Below, one piece after another: positions 35,699 through 47,829 of a DNA stretch of 64,000 nt. Made by a program: the position numbers and the translations under genes. Source of the DNA: Diphasiastrum complanatum (taxonomy: Eukaryota > Streptophyta > Lycopodiopsida > Lycopodiales > Lycopodiaceae). How positions within the stretch are numbered: position 1 is the stretch's first letter; each line of letters opens with the position of its first letter. Below the pieces are notes generated by a model. It ran no database searches, was not told the DNA's origin, and saw only the letters and a list, made by a program, of their open reading frames with translations. Location of the stretch: the NCBI GenBank assembly GCA_029204225.1, contig CM055113.1, positions 27,818,272 to 27,882,271 on the forward strand, read 5' to 3'.

Positions 35699-37968
35699 TT
35701 AGTGTTGATCTTCATGAAAGACAACATCTCTACTTTCAATAACTTGAGAAGTAGAGAGTATAAAGACTCTATAGGCCTTCTTGGTGGATGAGTATCCAAC
35801 CATGATCCCTTTGCATGCACTAGGATCTTCTTTCTTCCTTGTTTCCAAGGGAATATGGACAAAGCATAGGCATCCAAAAACTCTAAGGTGATCAACCTTA
35901 GGGTTCTTCAAATATAAGATTTCATATGGTGACTTTCCTCCAAGAGCTACATGTAGGAGCCTATTGCAAAGATAATTTGCACAATTAATGGCTTCTCCCC
36001 AAAAATCTTTGGGCAAAGATGCCTCAATTCTCATAGATTTTGCACATTCACATAGAGATCTATTTTTCTCTTGGCCACTCCATTTTGAGATGGAGAGTAG
36101 GCACAAGAGAACTCTCTTTTAATGCCTTCAAGCTCACAAAAATCTTGAAATTTATTGGAGATATATTCACCACCTCCATCACTTCTAAGAGCTTTAATCT
36201 TGAATGAGAATTGCTTCTCTACATAAGCTTTGAAAATAAGGAAATGATCAAACACCATAGATTTAGAAGCAAGAAGATATATCCAAGTGAATCTTGTGAA
36301 TTCATCAATGAAAGTAACAAAACAAGTGGCTCCTCCCTTGCTTGTAGTTGATGAGAAATGCACATCCGAGTGGATTAACTCCAAAGGATGCTTGCTTTTG
36401 ATAGAAGATCTTGTAAATGGCTTTTTGTGAGATTTAGCAATAGCACAAGCCTCACAAGGCTTGATCTTCTTGGAGAATGACTTTGGCAAGCCAATAGCAT
36501 TGGCTTCTTTGATCATAGAGAGCATGGATTTGTAGTTGGGATGTCCCAACCTCCTATGCCATAATTCCTCCATAGAGAGCTTGTTCAGAAGAGCAACATT
36601 ACAAGCATTCACATACTCATTTGGATATAGTTTATAGATGCCACCAAATCTAGATCCTAATGCAAGTATCTCATCATTCTTGTTGATAGTGCAAGTATCA
36701 ACATTGAATTTTACATCAAGGCCATTATCAAGCAATTGGCCAACACTAATAAGATTCTTGGTAAGCTTAGGTACATAAAGAACTTTAGAGAGAGAGAGAA
36801 CTTTAGAGGATGCAAGTTTCAAGGGAATGTTCCCTACGCCTTCAATAGGACATTCAAAATCATTTGCAGTGTATATTGATTTCTTGACTCCATCATAAGG
36901 TGCAATAGAAGAGAAAGAGTCCTTGGAGCTACACATATGTGAAGAGGCTCCACTATCAATACACGATAGGCCGTCCTTCTTGAAAGGAGTAGATGAGAAA
37001 CTAGAGACCATAAGAGATCCCTCTCCATCACTTGCAATAGTGTGTTCCTTCTCATTGGTAATGTTGGCTTGCTTGAGTTGATTCTTCTTCTTGAAGCAAT
37101 TGGTGGCATAATGACCTTTCTTGCCACAATAAAAGCACTTGATCTTCTTCTTCTCGAACTTGGATGATGAAGCATTAGAGGAATCATCTTCCTCCTCATC
37201 TTTGTCTTTGGATTTGACTTTGTCCTTGCTTGAGGATTGTTGATGTTGGTTCTTGCTCCTCCCTTTGTGCTTATCCTTGGCAAAGAGAGCTTTGCCATCA
37301 TTATGAGTGAGAGAAAGCTTGTCCATCCTCAAGAGCTTGTACTCTTGTCTTGATTCTTCTGAAATTAGCACACTTTGGAGAGCCTCCAAACTTGGTAGCT
37401 CCTTCTTAATGGCATAGGATTGGACAAGGTTATCAAATTCACTTCTCAAGCCATTTAGAATGACTTGAACTAGCTCATTCTGATCGATGGAGTCACCAAT
37501 ACAAGCAAGTTCTATATGAATATCTTTTACTCTCAAAACATAACTAGATGCACTCTCATCACTCTTTTGGCTACTTTGAAAGATATGATTCCTAAGAGTG
37601 AGAAGCCTAGAGGTATTCTTAGCCTCATAGATAGTCTTGAGACAATCCCAAGCTTCTTTGGCTGTTGTACAAGTACCTATCTCCCTCAATATCTCATTAG
37701 AGACATTCATCTTGATGTAGTGGAGAGCCATCCTAGCTCTCTTTTTGTATTTTTGAACCTCTTGAAGAACTTGTGGTTCTTCTTCAAGGCCAAGAACTAT
37801 GTCCATCACGTCTTGAAGGATCAAGATGGACTCCATCCTCATTTTCCAAATTGAATAGTTTGAAGTGGACAATCTTTCACTTGGTTCCAACAAGGATGAA
37901 CCCATTGAAGACATTTGAAGTGAAGAAAACTCAAATGATGAACAATAAATGTTGCTGCACACTCTCAA
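35699..37968 (-). pseudogene. Copia gag-PR-IN (5' half of the polyprotein)
   Basis: A 645-codon frame: gag from about 37914 (SSLLEPSERLSTSNYSIWKM), zinc knuckle CFYCGKKGHYATNC (about 37.10-37.14 kb), protease CIDSGASSHM (36.94 kb; the usual Trp-Tyr before it is Ser-Cys), LWHRRLGHPNYKSM and CEACAIAKSH (HHCC), ELIHSDVHFS, LRSDGGGEY, then NGVAKRK, where the catalytic Glu of the usual NGVAERK is Lys. A frameshift at about 36.06 kb moves the rest (SLCECAKSMRIEASLPKDFW, HLRVFGCLCFVHIPLETR) to another frame ending near 35.70 kb, with a second shift into the RT segment. Best-preserved element in the window. Confidence 0.95.
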
Positions 37969-38640
37969 TAGGATCCAATAATAGAGTATTATATCCTCCT
38001 ATGAAAGATCTTGCAACTATTTGTGAATTGATTCTCACTAGCTACACAAATCTCTCTAAAACATGATCTATTTCACATCAAATGATGGAGTATGGGCAAA
38101 GTTAGGATCAAACACTCTTAGCACATGTGAAGTACACTAAGAAACCAAATTTGACTCAAATACAATGAGATTGCATGAAACAAAATGGCTAAGATCTCAA
38201 AACAGTGCCTAGATCACAAATAGATGAGATTGGTAAGCATACAACTGTGATTTTGGATCAACTAAGCAATCTCTTGACCAAACCAAATGTGTCCACCCAG
38301 GTCTAGGTGCCCTACCTAACCCTCTTCAAAAGCTTATACTTCTGATTGGCTCAACCAAATGGAATGAAACTGATTGCATCAAAAACTAGACAAAAATAGC
38401 TTCAAAACAAGCTATCAAGCAAGATAAATGGATCAAGCATGAGAGAGAACTTCCAAACTGAAATTGGATGTTCCTCACACATGTCTGAGCACCTGATTCT
38501 GTACAGTACCAGGTCAGACCCAATCAATTTGATCCAAGATTAAACAAGATATCTAGGAAAATGGGCCTTGACAATTTCTAGCTCAAGATTGATGAATAGT
38601 TTTCACTTAGATGGATCAAAATGCATGGTAACCTTAGGTA

Positions 38641-38653
38641 GGCTCTGATACCA
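38641..38653 (-). other. tRNA-iMet primer-binding site
   Basis: Minus-strand TGGTATCAGAGCC directly at the LTR end. Between it and gag lies a ~730-bp leader. Confidence 0.95.
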
Positions 38654-39389
38654 TGTTTAATTTCACACGTGTGGACTGTCCACAACATGTACTTGTGATC
38701 TCCTAAGGTGTGTAGATGCACCAAGATCAAGACTATATTGAGATTCAAGATCAATCTTAGATCCTATGGCAAAAACACACTACTACATGCATTCAATCAC
38801 TTCCAACTCTCACTCACACGTGTGGGAAGTATTTAAAAAATAATCTAAGTAGAATCAAGCTGCTCTCCTCGGGTAGAGAGAGAAAAAACATCATGAGCTC
38901 TCGGGTAGAGAGAGAAAGCTAGAACTCCAATAATACTCAAAATCCATATAATCACCAAATCAATTAGCTTCAAAACGAGGAGTACAATGATACAAGTAGA
39001 TCCACGAGCTACCACTATGCTAACTATGATTAGACCATAATTTGTCACCTCTTGATCCTATTGGTCCATTGATCCATGCACCTCTTAATTCCATTGGACT
39101 ATATTCAAGCACACCTCAATTTCCTATTGGATCTCACATGGTTCCACCTCTTAATCCTATTGGACCTCTTGGAATTCATCAAACAAAAACATTACACTTG
39201 TCTACACTCTAATTGGCACGAGTTTAGCCTCTTACTCTATTTTGGCTCAATAGTGGCATTACAAGTGAAAATGCATAATTTGCCATCTATGCCAAATTTG
39301 TTCCTATCAACATCCTACACCTAGATGCTTGATGTAAAAAACATAAGACCCCTATATCTAACATAGATAATCTTTTTCAAGTCTTCACA
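38654..39389 (-). repeat. Complete 5' LTR (736 bp) of copia
   Basis: On minus starts TGTGAAGACTTG (39389) and ends GAAATTAAACA next to the primer site. It contains iterated CCTATTGGACC/CTCTTAATCC units, and several CACACGTGTG palindromes. It cuts into the deletion-derivative copia to its right. Confidence 0.93.
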
Positions 39390-41472
39390 CATGATACAAG
39401 ACAAACATTACCTCACTCCAACTATGAGATGTAGAAACCTCGTAAAAGCAAGGTGATACATCAAGTAATTAAAGAGAAGCATGAGAGAATATATTGAAGT
39501 GAATACCACCTGAAACTTGCCTCTCTTTACCATAAAAAATGAGCCATAAAGACTCGGCCATCCATCTTGAAGTGATGAGGAGGCTCCTCCTCAAACCTCG
39601 ACCCCATCACATCTTGATAGTCTTTAATAGATATGATTTGAGATGAATTTTGAGATGCCTTGATCTCGGCCCCTTCCGAGGTTGAATGTTGTTCTTCATA
39701 AAGTATGCATATTTACTCTCAATCACTTTTGAAATATAGAGAATAAAGGTTTTATAGGCCTCCTTGGTGGATAAGCATCCAACCATGATCCATGAGCTTG
39801 GATCATCCTTCCTCCTTGTTTCCAAGGGAATATGTGAAAAGCAAGAACTTTCAAGGACTCTAAGGTGTTTAACGTTAGGCTTATTTTTGTAATACTTCAT
39901 ATGGTGTATTTCCTCCAAGAGCTTCATCACTCCTCAAAGCTTTGATCTTCAATGAGAATTCCATCTCAACATATGAATTGAATAATAGGAAATAATCATG
40001 CACCATAAATCTTGAAGAGAGAAGATATAAACATGTGCATCTTGTGTGATCATCCTCCTTTGAAATCTTGGATACATAAGCAACATCAAGAGATTTTGCA
40101 CTCTCTCTTGGATCCAATTTGTAGATGCCTTCATATCTTGATCCATCACACAATTGTCAATATGGAAACTGACATCAAGGCCACCATCAAGTAATTGGCC
40201 AACACCTAAAAGATTCTTGTTAGCTTGGGAACAAAAAGAACCTTGTGAAGAGATAGAACTTTTGATGATGCAAGATTCAAGGGAATAGTCCCTACTCCTT
40301 CAGTTTTGTACTCTTGATCACTTGCAATATATATGGACTTCTTGATTCCTTCATAAGGCATAATAGATGAAAAGGAATCCTTGGAGCTACACATATGTGA
40401 AGATGCTCCACTATCAATATACCAAGAGTCATCCTTTTATAAGGTGGAAGAGGAGAAGCTTGATGCCATAAGTGAGCATTCTTCATCACTTGCAATAAAG
40501 TCTTCTTTCTCATGAGAGATGTTGGCTTGTTTGAATTGGTTCTTCTTCTTGAAGCAATTGGTGGCATAGTGGACTTTCTTGCCACAAAAGAAGCACTTAA
40601 CATCTTTTTTCTTCTTCTTTGAAGTAGAATATTGAGAGGAATCATCATCCTCTTCATCTTGGTCTTTTGCTTTGTCCTTAGAGAAGTGTTGGTGTTGCTT
40701 TTTGCTCCTCTCTTTGTGCTTGACAAATAGAACTTTGCCATCACCATTATGATTGAGTGACAATTTGTCCATCCTTAATAGTTTGTTCTCATGCCTTGAT
40801 TCTTCAGCTATTAGCACTCCTTGCAAAGCCTCCAAGGTTGGTAGCTCCTCCTTGATGGCATAGGATTGGACAAGGTTCTCTTCCTCATCTCTCACGCCAT
40901 TAAGTATGACTTGGACTAGCTCACTTTGATTTATGGATCCTCCAATGCAAGCAAGCTCCCTATGAGTATCTTTCACTCTCAACACATAATTAGTGGCACT
41001 CTCATCACTCTTTTGAGAACTTTGAAAGATTTTATTTCTAAGAGTGAGCAGCCTAGAGGTATTGTTGGCTTCATAAATAGCTTTGAGAGTATCCCAAGCT
41101 TGCTTGGCCGAGTTGCAATCACCAATATCTCTCAAAATCTCATTAGAGACATTCATCTTGATAAGGTGGAGAGCCATCTTAGCTCTCTTATTGTACTTTT
41201 GTACTTCTTGAAGGACATGAGGCTCCTCCTCAATCCCAAGTACAATGTCCATCACATCTTGGAGTAACCTTCCAAATAGAATAATTGGAGGCAGATAGTC
41301 TTTCACTAGATTCCAATAGGTAGGAATCCATAGATGCCATGTAATAGTGAAGACTCCTTGTGATTTAGACACTAAAATGTTGCTTCTCTCTCACTATAGG
41401 ATCCTTTAAAGGTTTACTACCAACTCCTATGCAAGATCTTGCAACAAAGTGAGATATGGACCTCACTAGTTA
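39390..41472 (-). mobile_element. Deletion-derivative copia, copy 1
   Basis: Minus strand: gag QDVMDIVLGIEEEPHVLQEV and ALHLIKMNVSNEILRDIGDC, zinc knuckle CFFCGKKVHYATNC (Gly-to-Val), protease WYIDSGASSHM, FVPKLTRIF, then severe internal deletions: pre-integrase jumps from YKLDPRESAKS to DDHTRCTCLYLLSSRF, and the integrase from KIKALRSDE to ALGGNTPYEVLQK, removing the NGVAER region; KHLRVLESSCFSHIPLETRR follows and then non-pol sequence. No RT or RNase H. The leader ends at about 41472. The LTR element at 33.4-39.4 kb inserted into its 3' part. Confidence 0.9.
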
Positions 41473-41759
41473 CAACACCTTATTATTGTAAAACTACTTC
41501 ACCACCATATTATTATAACACTCATAGAATTTATGATCTCATTGTTGTACTCAAATATCTCAAAAATTATTTGTGTGTGTCATTTTTTGTATCAATTGTT
41601 GTGTACTAATTGTTTGCTCTAATTTAATTACCAATCTAGTTTGTTAATATTTCATTGATTTATATTGAATATAACACCGATGAATGTATAGCAATCATAT
41701 GCAAAAGAATTTAATTTTTTTACCAGTTTGTGTCACAGCATATTGTTTGAATTTTTTAA
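41473..41759. other. Short unassigned stretch
   Basis: AT-rich junction between two copia copies; nothing recognised. Confidence 0.3.
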
Positions 41760-43353
41760 AATAGTTGAATGCTTTAGACTTGTTCTTAATGAACATAATT
41801 CTAATAAACCTAGAATAATTGTCAATGAAAGTGATAAAATATAATGCAAATTTTCATGAAGGTGTGCTCATGGGACCACATAGATCCGTATGGATCAATT
41901 TTAGAATGAAGTTGGCTCTTGTAGCTTGCCTCTTTGGAAATTTTATTCTAGGTTGTTTCCCTAGTAGGCATATTTCACAAACTTTGATGAATGTCTATGA
42001 TAGTAGAAATATTTATATCATTAACTAAGTTACTATGATGCATATACAAAATGGCCCTCATATAATCTTTCATGCCATGATTGAGTATTTTAAAGATCTC
42101 ACATTAATTGTCAATGCATGAGCTTTACTCAAGATATATGAATTTTCCCCTCTATTTGTTGAGATTATTTCATTAGACTCTTCATCTAAGATAGTATAAT
42201 CTTCTATGTTAAACAAGACTACATAACCTTGATCTTTGATCTTGCTAATTGATAGCAAATTCTGTGTCAATTTTGGTACATAGAGAACATCAAGAATCAC
42301 TTTGGTGACTTTGTTTGGGAATCAGAACACAAATCGTTGGCCTTCTACTTTGTGTGAGCTTGAGTCTTTAGAGAAAATTACTTCAAATCTACAAAAATGA
42401 GATCTATGAATTAATCCTTGCAAAGTGTCATATGTTGAGAAGCTCCTAAGTCAAGATATCATTGCTGGGCATCGCGACTTTGGTAATCTTGTGCCATTAG
42501 TAGCCTTGGGGCTTTTAGGTCATCTTTGGATGAATTTGAGGTGTTTTCTTGCTATTGATGCATCTTGTTATTTGCTTCATTATGCTTGAGAACTCAACAA
42601 TCTTTGATATCATGATTGGTCCTCTTGCAATATTTGCAAAATAACTTTTAGATTTTTTTTGTTGCTTGTGCTATTTTGCATCTGTCTACTCAGTATAGAT
42701 CTTTTTCTCTTTAGGATTCTTCTTCTTCTTAGATTGTTGGTTGTTTTTAGAAAATACAGCGATTCTTGTTAATGAAGAAGATAAACCTTTTCTTCTTACT
42801 TCTTCCTATAGCAAACTTGTTGAAAATACTAAAGTTTTTTCAAGAGAGATAAAGACTAGACAAAAGTGTCATAATGACATCATCGTCTGATACTAGAGTT
42901 TCAATAGTGACTAACTAGTATAACAATTGTCTAAAACTATTAAGGTGATCATCTATTGAAGTACCTTTACTCAATTTCAAAGCTAAGAACTTCTTTCTTA
43001 AAAAAAGACAAGTAGTTTGATATATAGTTTTATATAACTTGATTAGTATGTCCCATGCTTCTTTGGAAGTGGAACAATTAACCACATGGGCTATTATAGT
43101 TAGGGCCTTACCATTTTTTGCTTTCCAACTAGACTACAATTCTAGGTTTGCTAGTTTAGCTATTGTGCCATTGGCATATTCCCATAATTTTCTTATCTTG
43201 AACTTCACATGTGGTTGTCATCACGATTGAACTTTTGATCAAATGGATCTTAGAGGATGAATCTTCCATGATTGATAGAATGATATAAAAAAATATATAA
43301 AGACAAGTATCTCTAAGGATTGAATCTGGGAATGTAAAATTGAACAATATAAT
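41760..43353 (-). mobile_element. Decayed copia of another family: gag, PR, IN start
   Basis: Minus strand: gag start MEDSSSKIHLI near 43268, AKNGKALTIIAHVVNCSTSK with AWDIL, zinc knuckle CKYCKRTNHDIKDC (about 42.6 kb), protease YLDLGASQHM (Asp-Ser-Gly changed to Asp-Leu-Gly), ILDVLYVPKLTQNLLSISKI, then CEICLLGKQPRIKFPKRQAT, LIHTDLCGPMSTPS and YFITFIDNYSRFIRI. Many stops and frameshifts. Ends in the integrase core near 41760. Oldest-looking copy of its neighbourhood. Confidence 0.85.
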
Positions 43354-43366
43354 TTGTGGCTCTAAT
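43354..43366 (-). other. Degenerate primer-binding site and LTR stub
   Basis: Minus-strand TGGTATTAGAGCC, one mismatch from the standard site. A short LTR remnant (to about 43500) follows on the plus side before the next element cuts in. Confidence 0.75.
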
Positions 43367-43499
43367 ACCACTATTGGAAAGAAAAAGTGCTAACCTCAAT
43401 AGAGATCTAGCTTTTTGACAAGCCTAAATGTAAAAATTACTTCTCCCCCAAGAGAAAAAAAGTGATATAATACACTAAATGTTCTTCTCTAAGGACAAA

Positions 43500-44790
43500 G
43501 CAAAAGACCAAGATGAAGAGAAGGATGATTCCTCTCAAGATTCTACTTAAAAGAAGAAGAAGAAAGATGTTAAGTGCTTCTTTTGTGGCAATAAAGGCCA
43601 CTATGTCACCAATTGCTACAAGAAGAAGAACCAATTCAAGCAAGCCAACATCTCTCATGAGAAAGAAGACTTTATTGCAAGTGATGGAGAATGCTCACTT
43701 ATAGCATCAAGCTTCTCCTCTTCCACCTTCAAAAAGGATGACTCTTGGTATATCGACAGTGGAGCGTCATCTCATATGTGTACCTCCAAGGATTCCTTTT
43801 CATCTATTATGCCTTATGAAGGAATCAAGAAGTCCATATACATTGCAAGTGATCAAGAGTGCAAAATTGGAGTAGGGACTATTCCCTTGAAGCTTGCATC
43901 ATCAAAAGTTCTATCTCTTCACAAGGTTCTTTTTGTTCCCAAGCTTACAAAGAATCTTATAAGTTTTGGCCAATTACTTGATGGTGGCCTTGATGTCAAT
44001 TTCCATATTAACAATTGTATGATCAAGAAGGATGATGAGATCCTTGCTCGTGGATCAAGATATGAAGGCATCTACAAATTGGATCCAAGAGAGAGTGGAA
44101 AATATCTTGGTGTTGCTTATGTATCCAAGCTTTCAAAGGAGGATGATCACACAAGATGCACATGGATATATCTTCTTTCTTCAAGATTTATGGTGCATGA
44201 TTATTTCCTATTATTCAAAGCATATGTTGAGATGGAATTCTCATTGAAGATCAAAGCTTTGAGGAGTGATGAAGCTCTTGGAGGAAATATACCATATGAA
44301 GTATTACAAAAATAAGCCTAACGTTAAACACCTTAGATTCATTGAAAGTTCTTGCTTTTCACATATTCCCTTGGAAACAAGGAGGAAGGATGATCCAAGC
44401 TCATGGATCATGGTTGGATGCTTATCCACCAAGGAGGCCTATAAAACCTTTATTCTCTATATTTCAAAAATGATTGAGAGTAAATATGCATACTTTATGA
44501 AGAACAACATTCAACCTCGGAAGGGGCCGAGATCAAGGCATCTCAAGATGCATCTCGAATCATATCTATCGAAGACTATCAAGATGTGATGGGGTCGAGG
44601 TTTACATGGATTCAAGGGGATCTTCAAGATGGATGGCCGAGTGTTTATGGCTCATTTTTTATGGTAAAGAGAGGCAAGTTTCAGGTGGTACCTACTCCAA
44701 TATCCTCACTTAGTTTCTCTTCCATTATTTGATGTACCATCTTGCTTTATTGAGATTTTTACATCTCAAAGTTCAAGTAAGGCAATTCTA
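43500..44790 (+). mobile_element. Deletion-derivative copia, copy 2 (inverted)
   Basis: Plus strand: zinc knuckle CFFCGNKGHYVTNC (43.58 kb), protease WYIDSGASSHM, FVPKLTKNLISFGQLLDGG, then exactly the same internal junctions as in copy 1 (YKLDPRESGKY to DDHTRCTWIYLLSSRF; KIKALRSDE to ALGGNIPYEVLQK). It is about 93 per cent identical to copy 1 by eye and lies in the opposite orientation, so the two form an inverted pair with a ~2.8-kb spacer. The 5' gag half is missing. Confidence 0.9.
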
Positions 44791-45078
44791 GTTTTGGATG
44801 ATGCCTATTGTGTGGACATATTTCTTGTCATTGATGGCTTAGATATGTTTCCAAAACATTTTGAAAGCAAGATATTGTGTCATCAAGAGTATGCTCTTAG
44901 ATCTTGTAAGAGCAAGAATGAGTTTGATACTCATAGTTTGAAAATTCATGTTTTTACATGGTTTGAGACAATTTGTAAACTTCTCTTGAGATTAAGTGAA
45001 TCATACTTGAAGGACACTTACATCCTTGAGAAAGTGTTTAGCCTCAAGTATATAAAGACTACATTTGATTCATAGAAC
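44770..45078 (+). other. Open frame after copia pol remnant
   Basis: About 100 codons (DDAYCVDIFLVIDGLDMFPK to the TAG at 45073). Not recognised. RLSESYLKDTYILEKVFS resembles RVSESSLKDTYLHTRVFG in the frame at 47.7 kb, so the same sequence occurs at two places next to copia remnants. It runs into an integrase scrap. Confidence 0.4.
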
Positions 45079-45163
45079 GGAAGAACAGATCCATTGTGGA
45101 GATGGCTAGGGCAATGCTTAAGAGCAAGGGTTTGCAAAATAGTTTTTGGGCAGAAGCATCCAG
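45079..45163 (+). pseudogene. Copia integrase scrap
   Basis: In shifted frames the sequence reads RKNRSIVEMARAMLKSKGLQ and then NSFWAEAS, the helix after the catalytic Glu in copia integrase. Cut by an LTR at 45164. Confidence 0.7.
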
Positions 45164-45865
45164 TGTGTAAAAGAGGTCAAAATATCTATAATATTGACTT
45201 TAGGGGTGTCATAAAGTTTTATGGTCAAGCATCTAGGTGTCATAAGTGGATAGGGCCAATTTGGCCTTTGTTGGTAAAAAGTCAAGTACACTTGTTTTTA
45301 GTTGATTGACCAAAAGTCAAAGATGACAAACTTGAGCTAGTTTAGGTTTGATGAGTGATGCACCCTATGTGGTGGCAAAAGTCAAAGGGTCCAATCATGA
45401 GAGAGAGATGTGTTGTAAGGGTCCAATCAAAAGTGAGAGATGTTGCATCACACATCCAATAGGATTAGAGAGGCTATGTTTAAGGGGCAATAGGAATCAA
45501 ACATGGATCTCCACGAGTTCTATAAGTACTTTGATTTTCTATCAAAATCAAAGTGAGTTTTTGAGTCAATATGGAGATCTCTCAATTTTGTGTGTATTTC
45601 TTTCTCTCTAAAACCAAAGTGCAAAATTGGTCTATTCTCTCTCTACCCGATGAGATTAGCTTATTTTGCCTTAGGCTTTTCATGACGAGCTTCCACACGT
45701 ATGAAACACTTTTGGTTATGAATGTATGCCTGAAGATTTGCCTATTTGCCTTAGAACTTGACATTGATCTTGGTTTTCAATCAATAGTTGATCTAAAGTG
45801 CAAAAGCATTGCTAAGGAGATCAATTTCACACATTAGGGCATTCCCACACGTATGAATTTTCACA
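45164..45865 (+). repeat. Copia LTR, apparently solo (702 bp)
   Basis: Starts TGTGTAAAAGAGG and ends GAATTTTCACA. CAAGCATCTAGGTGT, the CTATTGG/CCAATAG repeats and CACACGTATG blocks correspond to the LTRs at 33.4 and 38.7 kb. Neither a polypurine tract before it nor a primer site after it is present, so a solo LTR is likely, but no clear target duplication is seen. Confidence 0.75.
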
Positions 45866-46599
45866 GTTGGAGTTAGAGAATCTATTACATAAGTTGTTCT
45901 TGAAGACTATGCTACATTGAAATAGATGTTTACAAATGTACGCTTGCCTAAGAGTGATTTTTGCGTTAATTCATTTTTGTAGTTGATATCACCCTCAGAT
46001 TCAAAATAAAATTGCAAGCTACATCAAAATAGACACAAGGTGAAAATGTATCTTGTAAAAGAATGAATATATACAAATGGATAGAATTCCTTGTTCAAAA
46101 TCAGAGCATGCAAAAGATCATTCATACACAATACAATGGGAAAAATGATATGTGAGAGAGATAGAGAGAAGTTGTGCCTCCTCACATCTAACCACTTTAC
46201 AAATAGCTCATTTCACATTGTGAGGACCCAATAAACAACTTAAAGCACTTTAGGCCTATTTTCCTAAATAGTTATATCATGGCACACAGGCCCATTACTA
46301 GCATCATTACTAGAGTTGGATATTACAGATATTCTAACAGGCTCCCTTAATGATAACTTTAGTAGAGCATTAATGCCATGCTTTTAAATGACCAATTGTT
46401 AGAGCACAAAACCTCTAAAGACTTTCAATACATGAATTATTCCTCCTCATCTTGTGTATATTAGGATCTATGCATTTTCATGATTAATACAATGACTAAA
46501 GTCAATTCTCCTACCATGTAAATCTATCATGCTCTTTGCACAACTAAGATACTATGAAGTTTACAATAGGGATGAATGTTATGTTAGTAAACATCTAGA
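45866..46599. other. Unassigned stretch
   Basis: No gene, LTR end or tandem structure recognised. Confidence 0.4.
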
Positions 46600-47330
46600 A
46601 AGCAACATCTTCATCAACTTGAGCACTTAACTTTATCGATTGATGAAGATTGTCCTTTCAATATATCATCATAGGCCTTCTTCCAACAATTCGTAATAGC
46701 ATGACCAAGCTTATAACAATAAGTATATTTCACCTCTAAGCCCTTAGCTTTACCTTGGTCGTCCTTATTTGATGATTTGCCTTTGAAATTATGCTTACTC
46801 TTATCTTTAGTAAACAAAGCAGCATCTAATGAAACAATATCTTTTGATTTACCTCTTCTTAACTCCTCTTGGATGAGCAATGAGGAAACACATATACCAC
46901 TCAAGCCTATGACAAGACTAGGAACAATGGAAGTATATTACTCATATGAAAGTGGTAAAGTTCCAAGGATAGTCATGACGGCCCCATGGACATCTATTTT
47001 GACTCCAGTTGTTGATAATTAATCAAGAAGAGCTTGGATGCAAGAAAGTTGATTTGACATTGAATTCAGCTTTAATTGCATCATTTTCCTCTTAAGAAAT
47101 AATTTATTAGCCATAATTTTGCTTTCAAATATATCAGTCAATGCATCCCACATTGCTTTAGAACTCAAAAATTTACTCATTTGAATGAGCAAATTATTGT
47201 ATAAGCTCAATCGAATAATTGTTCTAGCTTTATTATCTTGCTTTATCCAAATTTAATAGTATCACTTTCATTAGATTCAATTTCGCCAATAACAATTGGC
47301 CAAAGATCCTTCTCCATAAGGATAGCCTTT
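46600..47330 (-). pseudogene. Copia gag fragment (UBN2 type) with zinc knuckle
   Basis: Minus strand in two or three frames: SKFLSSKAMWDALTDIFESK, LFLKRKMMQLKLNSMSNQLS, the GTLPLSYE block, SSLLIQEELRRGKSKDI and CYKLGHAITNC. It reads from gag start to zinc knuckle with a stop at 47019 and frameshifts; nothing of pol follows in this orientation. Confidence 0.85.
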
Positions 47331-47447
47331 TAATGATGAATTCTCTAAGAACCATATTGGAAACAATATGGTTGAGATCAAGTAGGAGCTTGATCAAGAG
47401 GAGGAGCTCTCGCTTCAACTATTTCAAAGGGAGCCACAAGAGCAAAC

Positions 47448-47829
47448 ATGGAGCTATCAATGCTCATTTTTGTGGACAAGGAAATGCAAGTTGGAGAGGG
47501 GGGTACATTTTGTACTTCATTTGTCAAAGTTTGTAATGAAGTTGGTTTGAATTCTAAAGTATGGAATGCAAGGTGGTTGTCATGTCTACTTACTCTTGAA
47601 TGTGCTAGAAGTAAGCATGATATTTTCATTCATCAGTTGAAAGATTGTGACTTCATTTTCAAAGAGGCATATTGTGAACCTTGTATGAGAGTAAGTGAAT
47701 CATCCTTGAAGGACACTTATCTCCATACAAGAGTATTTGGCCTCATTAGTTTCAAGCTCAACAAGTATGCAATATGGACAGCAATTGTGGACAAGTCAAT
47801 TTGGCATAAATCTTGGTGATTGTTCTGTT
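47448..47829 (+). other. Open frame resembling 44.8-kb frame
   Basis: 123 codons, cut into the next integrase fragment. Not recognised; RVSESSLKDTYLHTRVFG parallels the frame at 44770-45078. Hydrophilic/aromatic mix with Cys-rich centre (SCLLTLECARSKHD). Confidence 0.35.
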
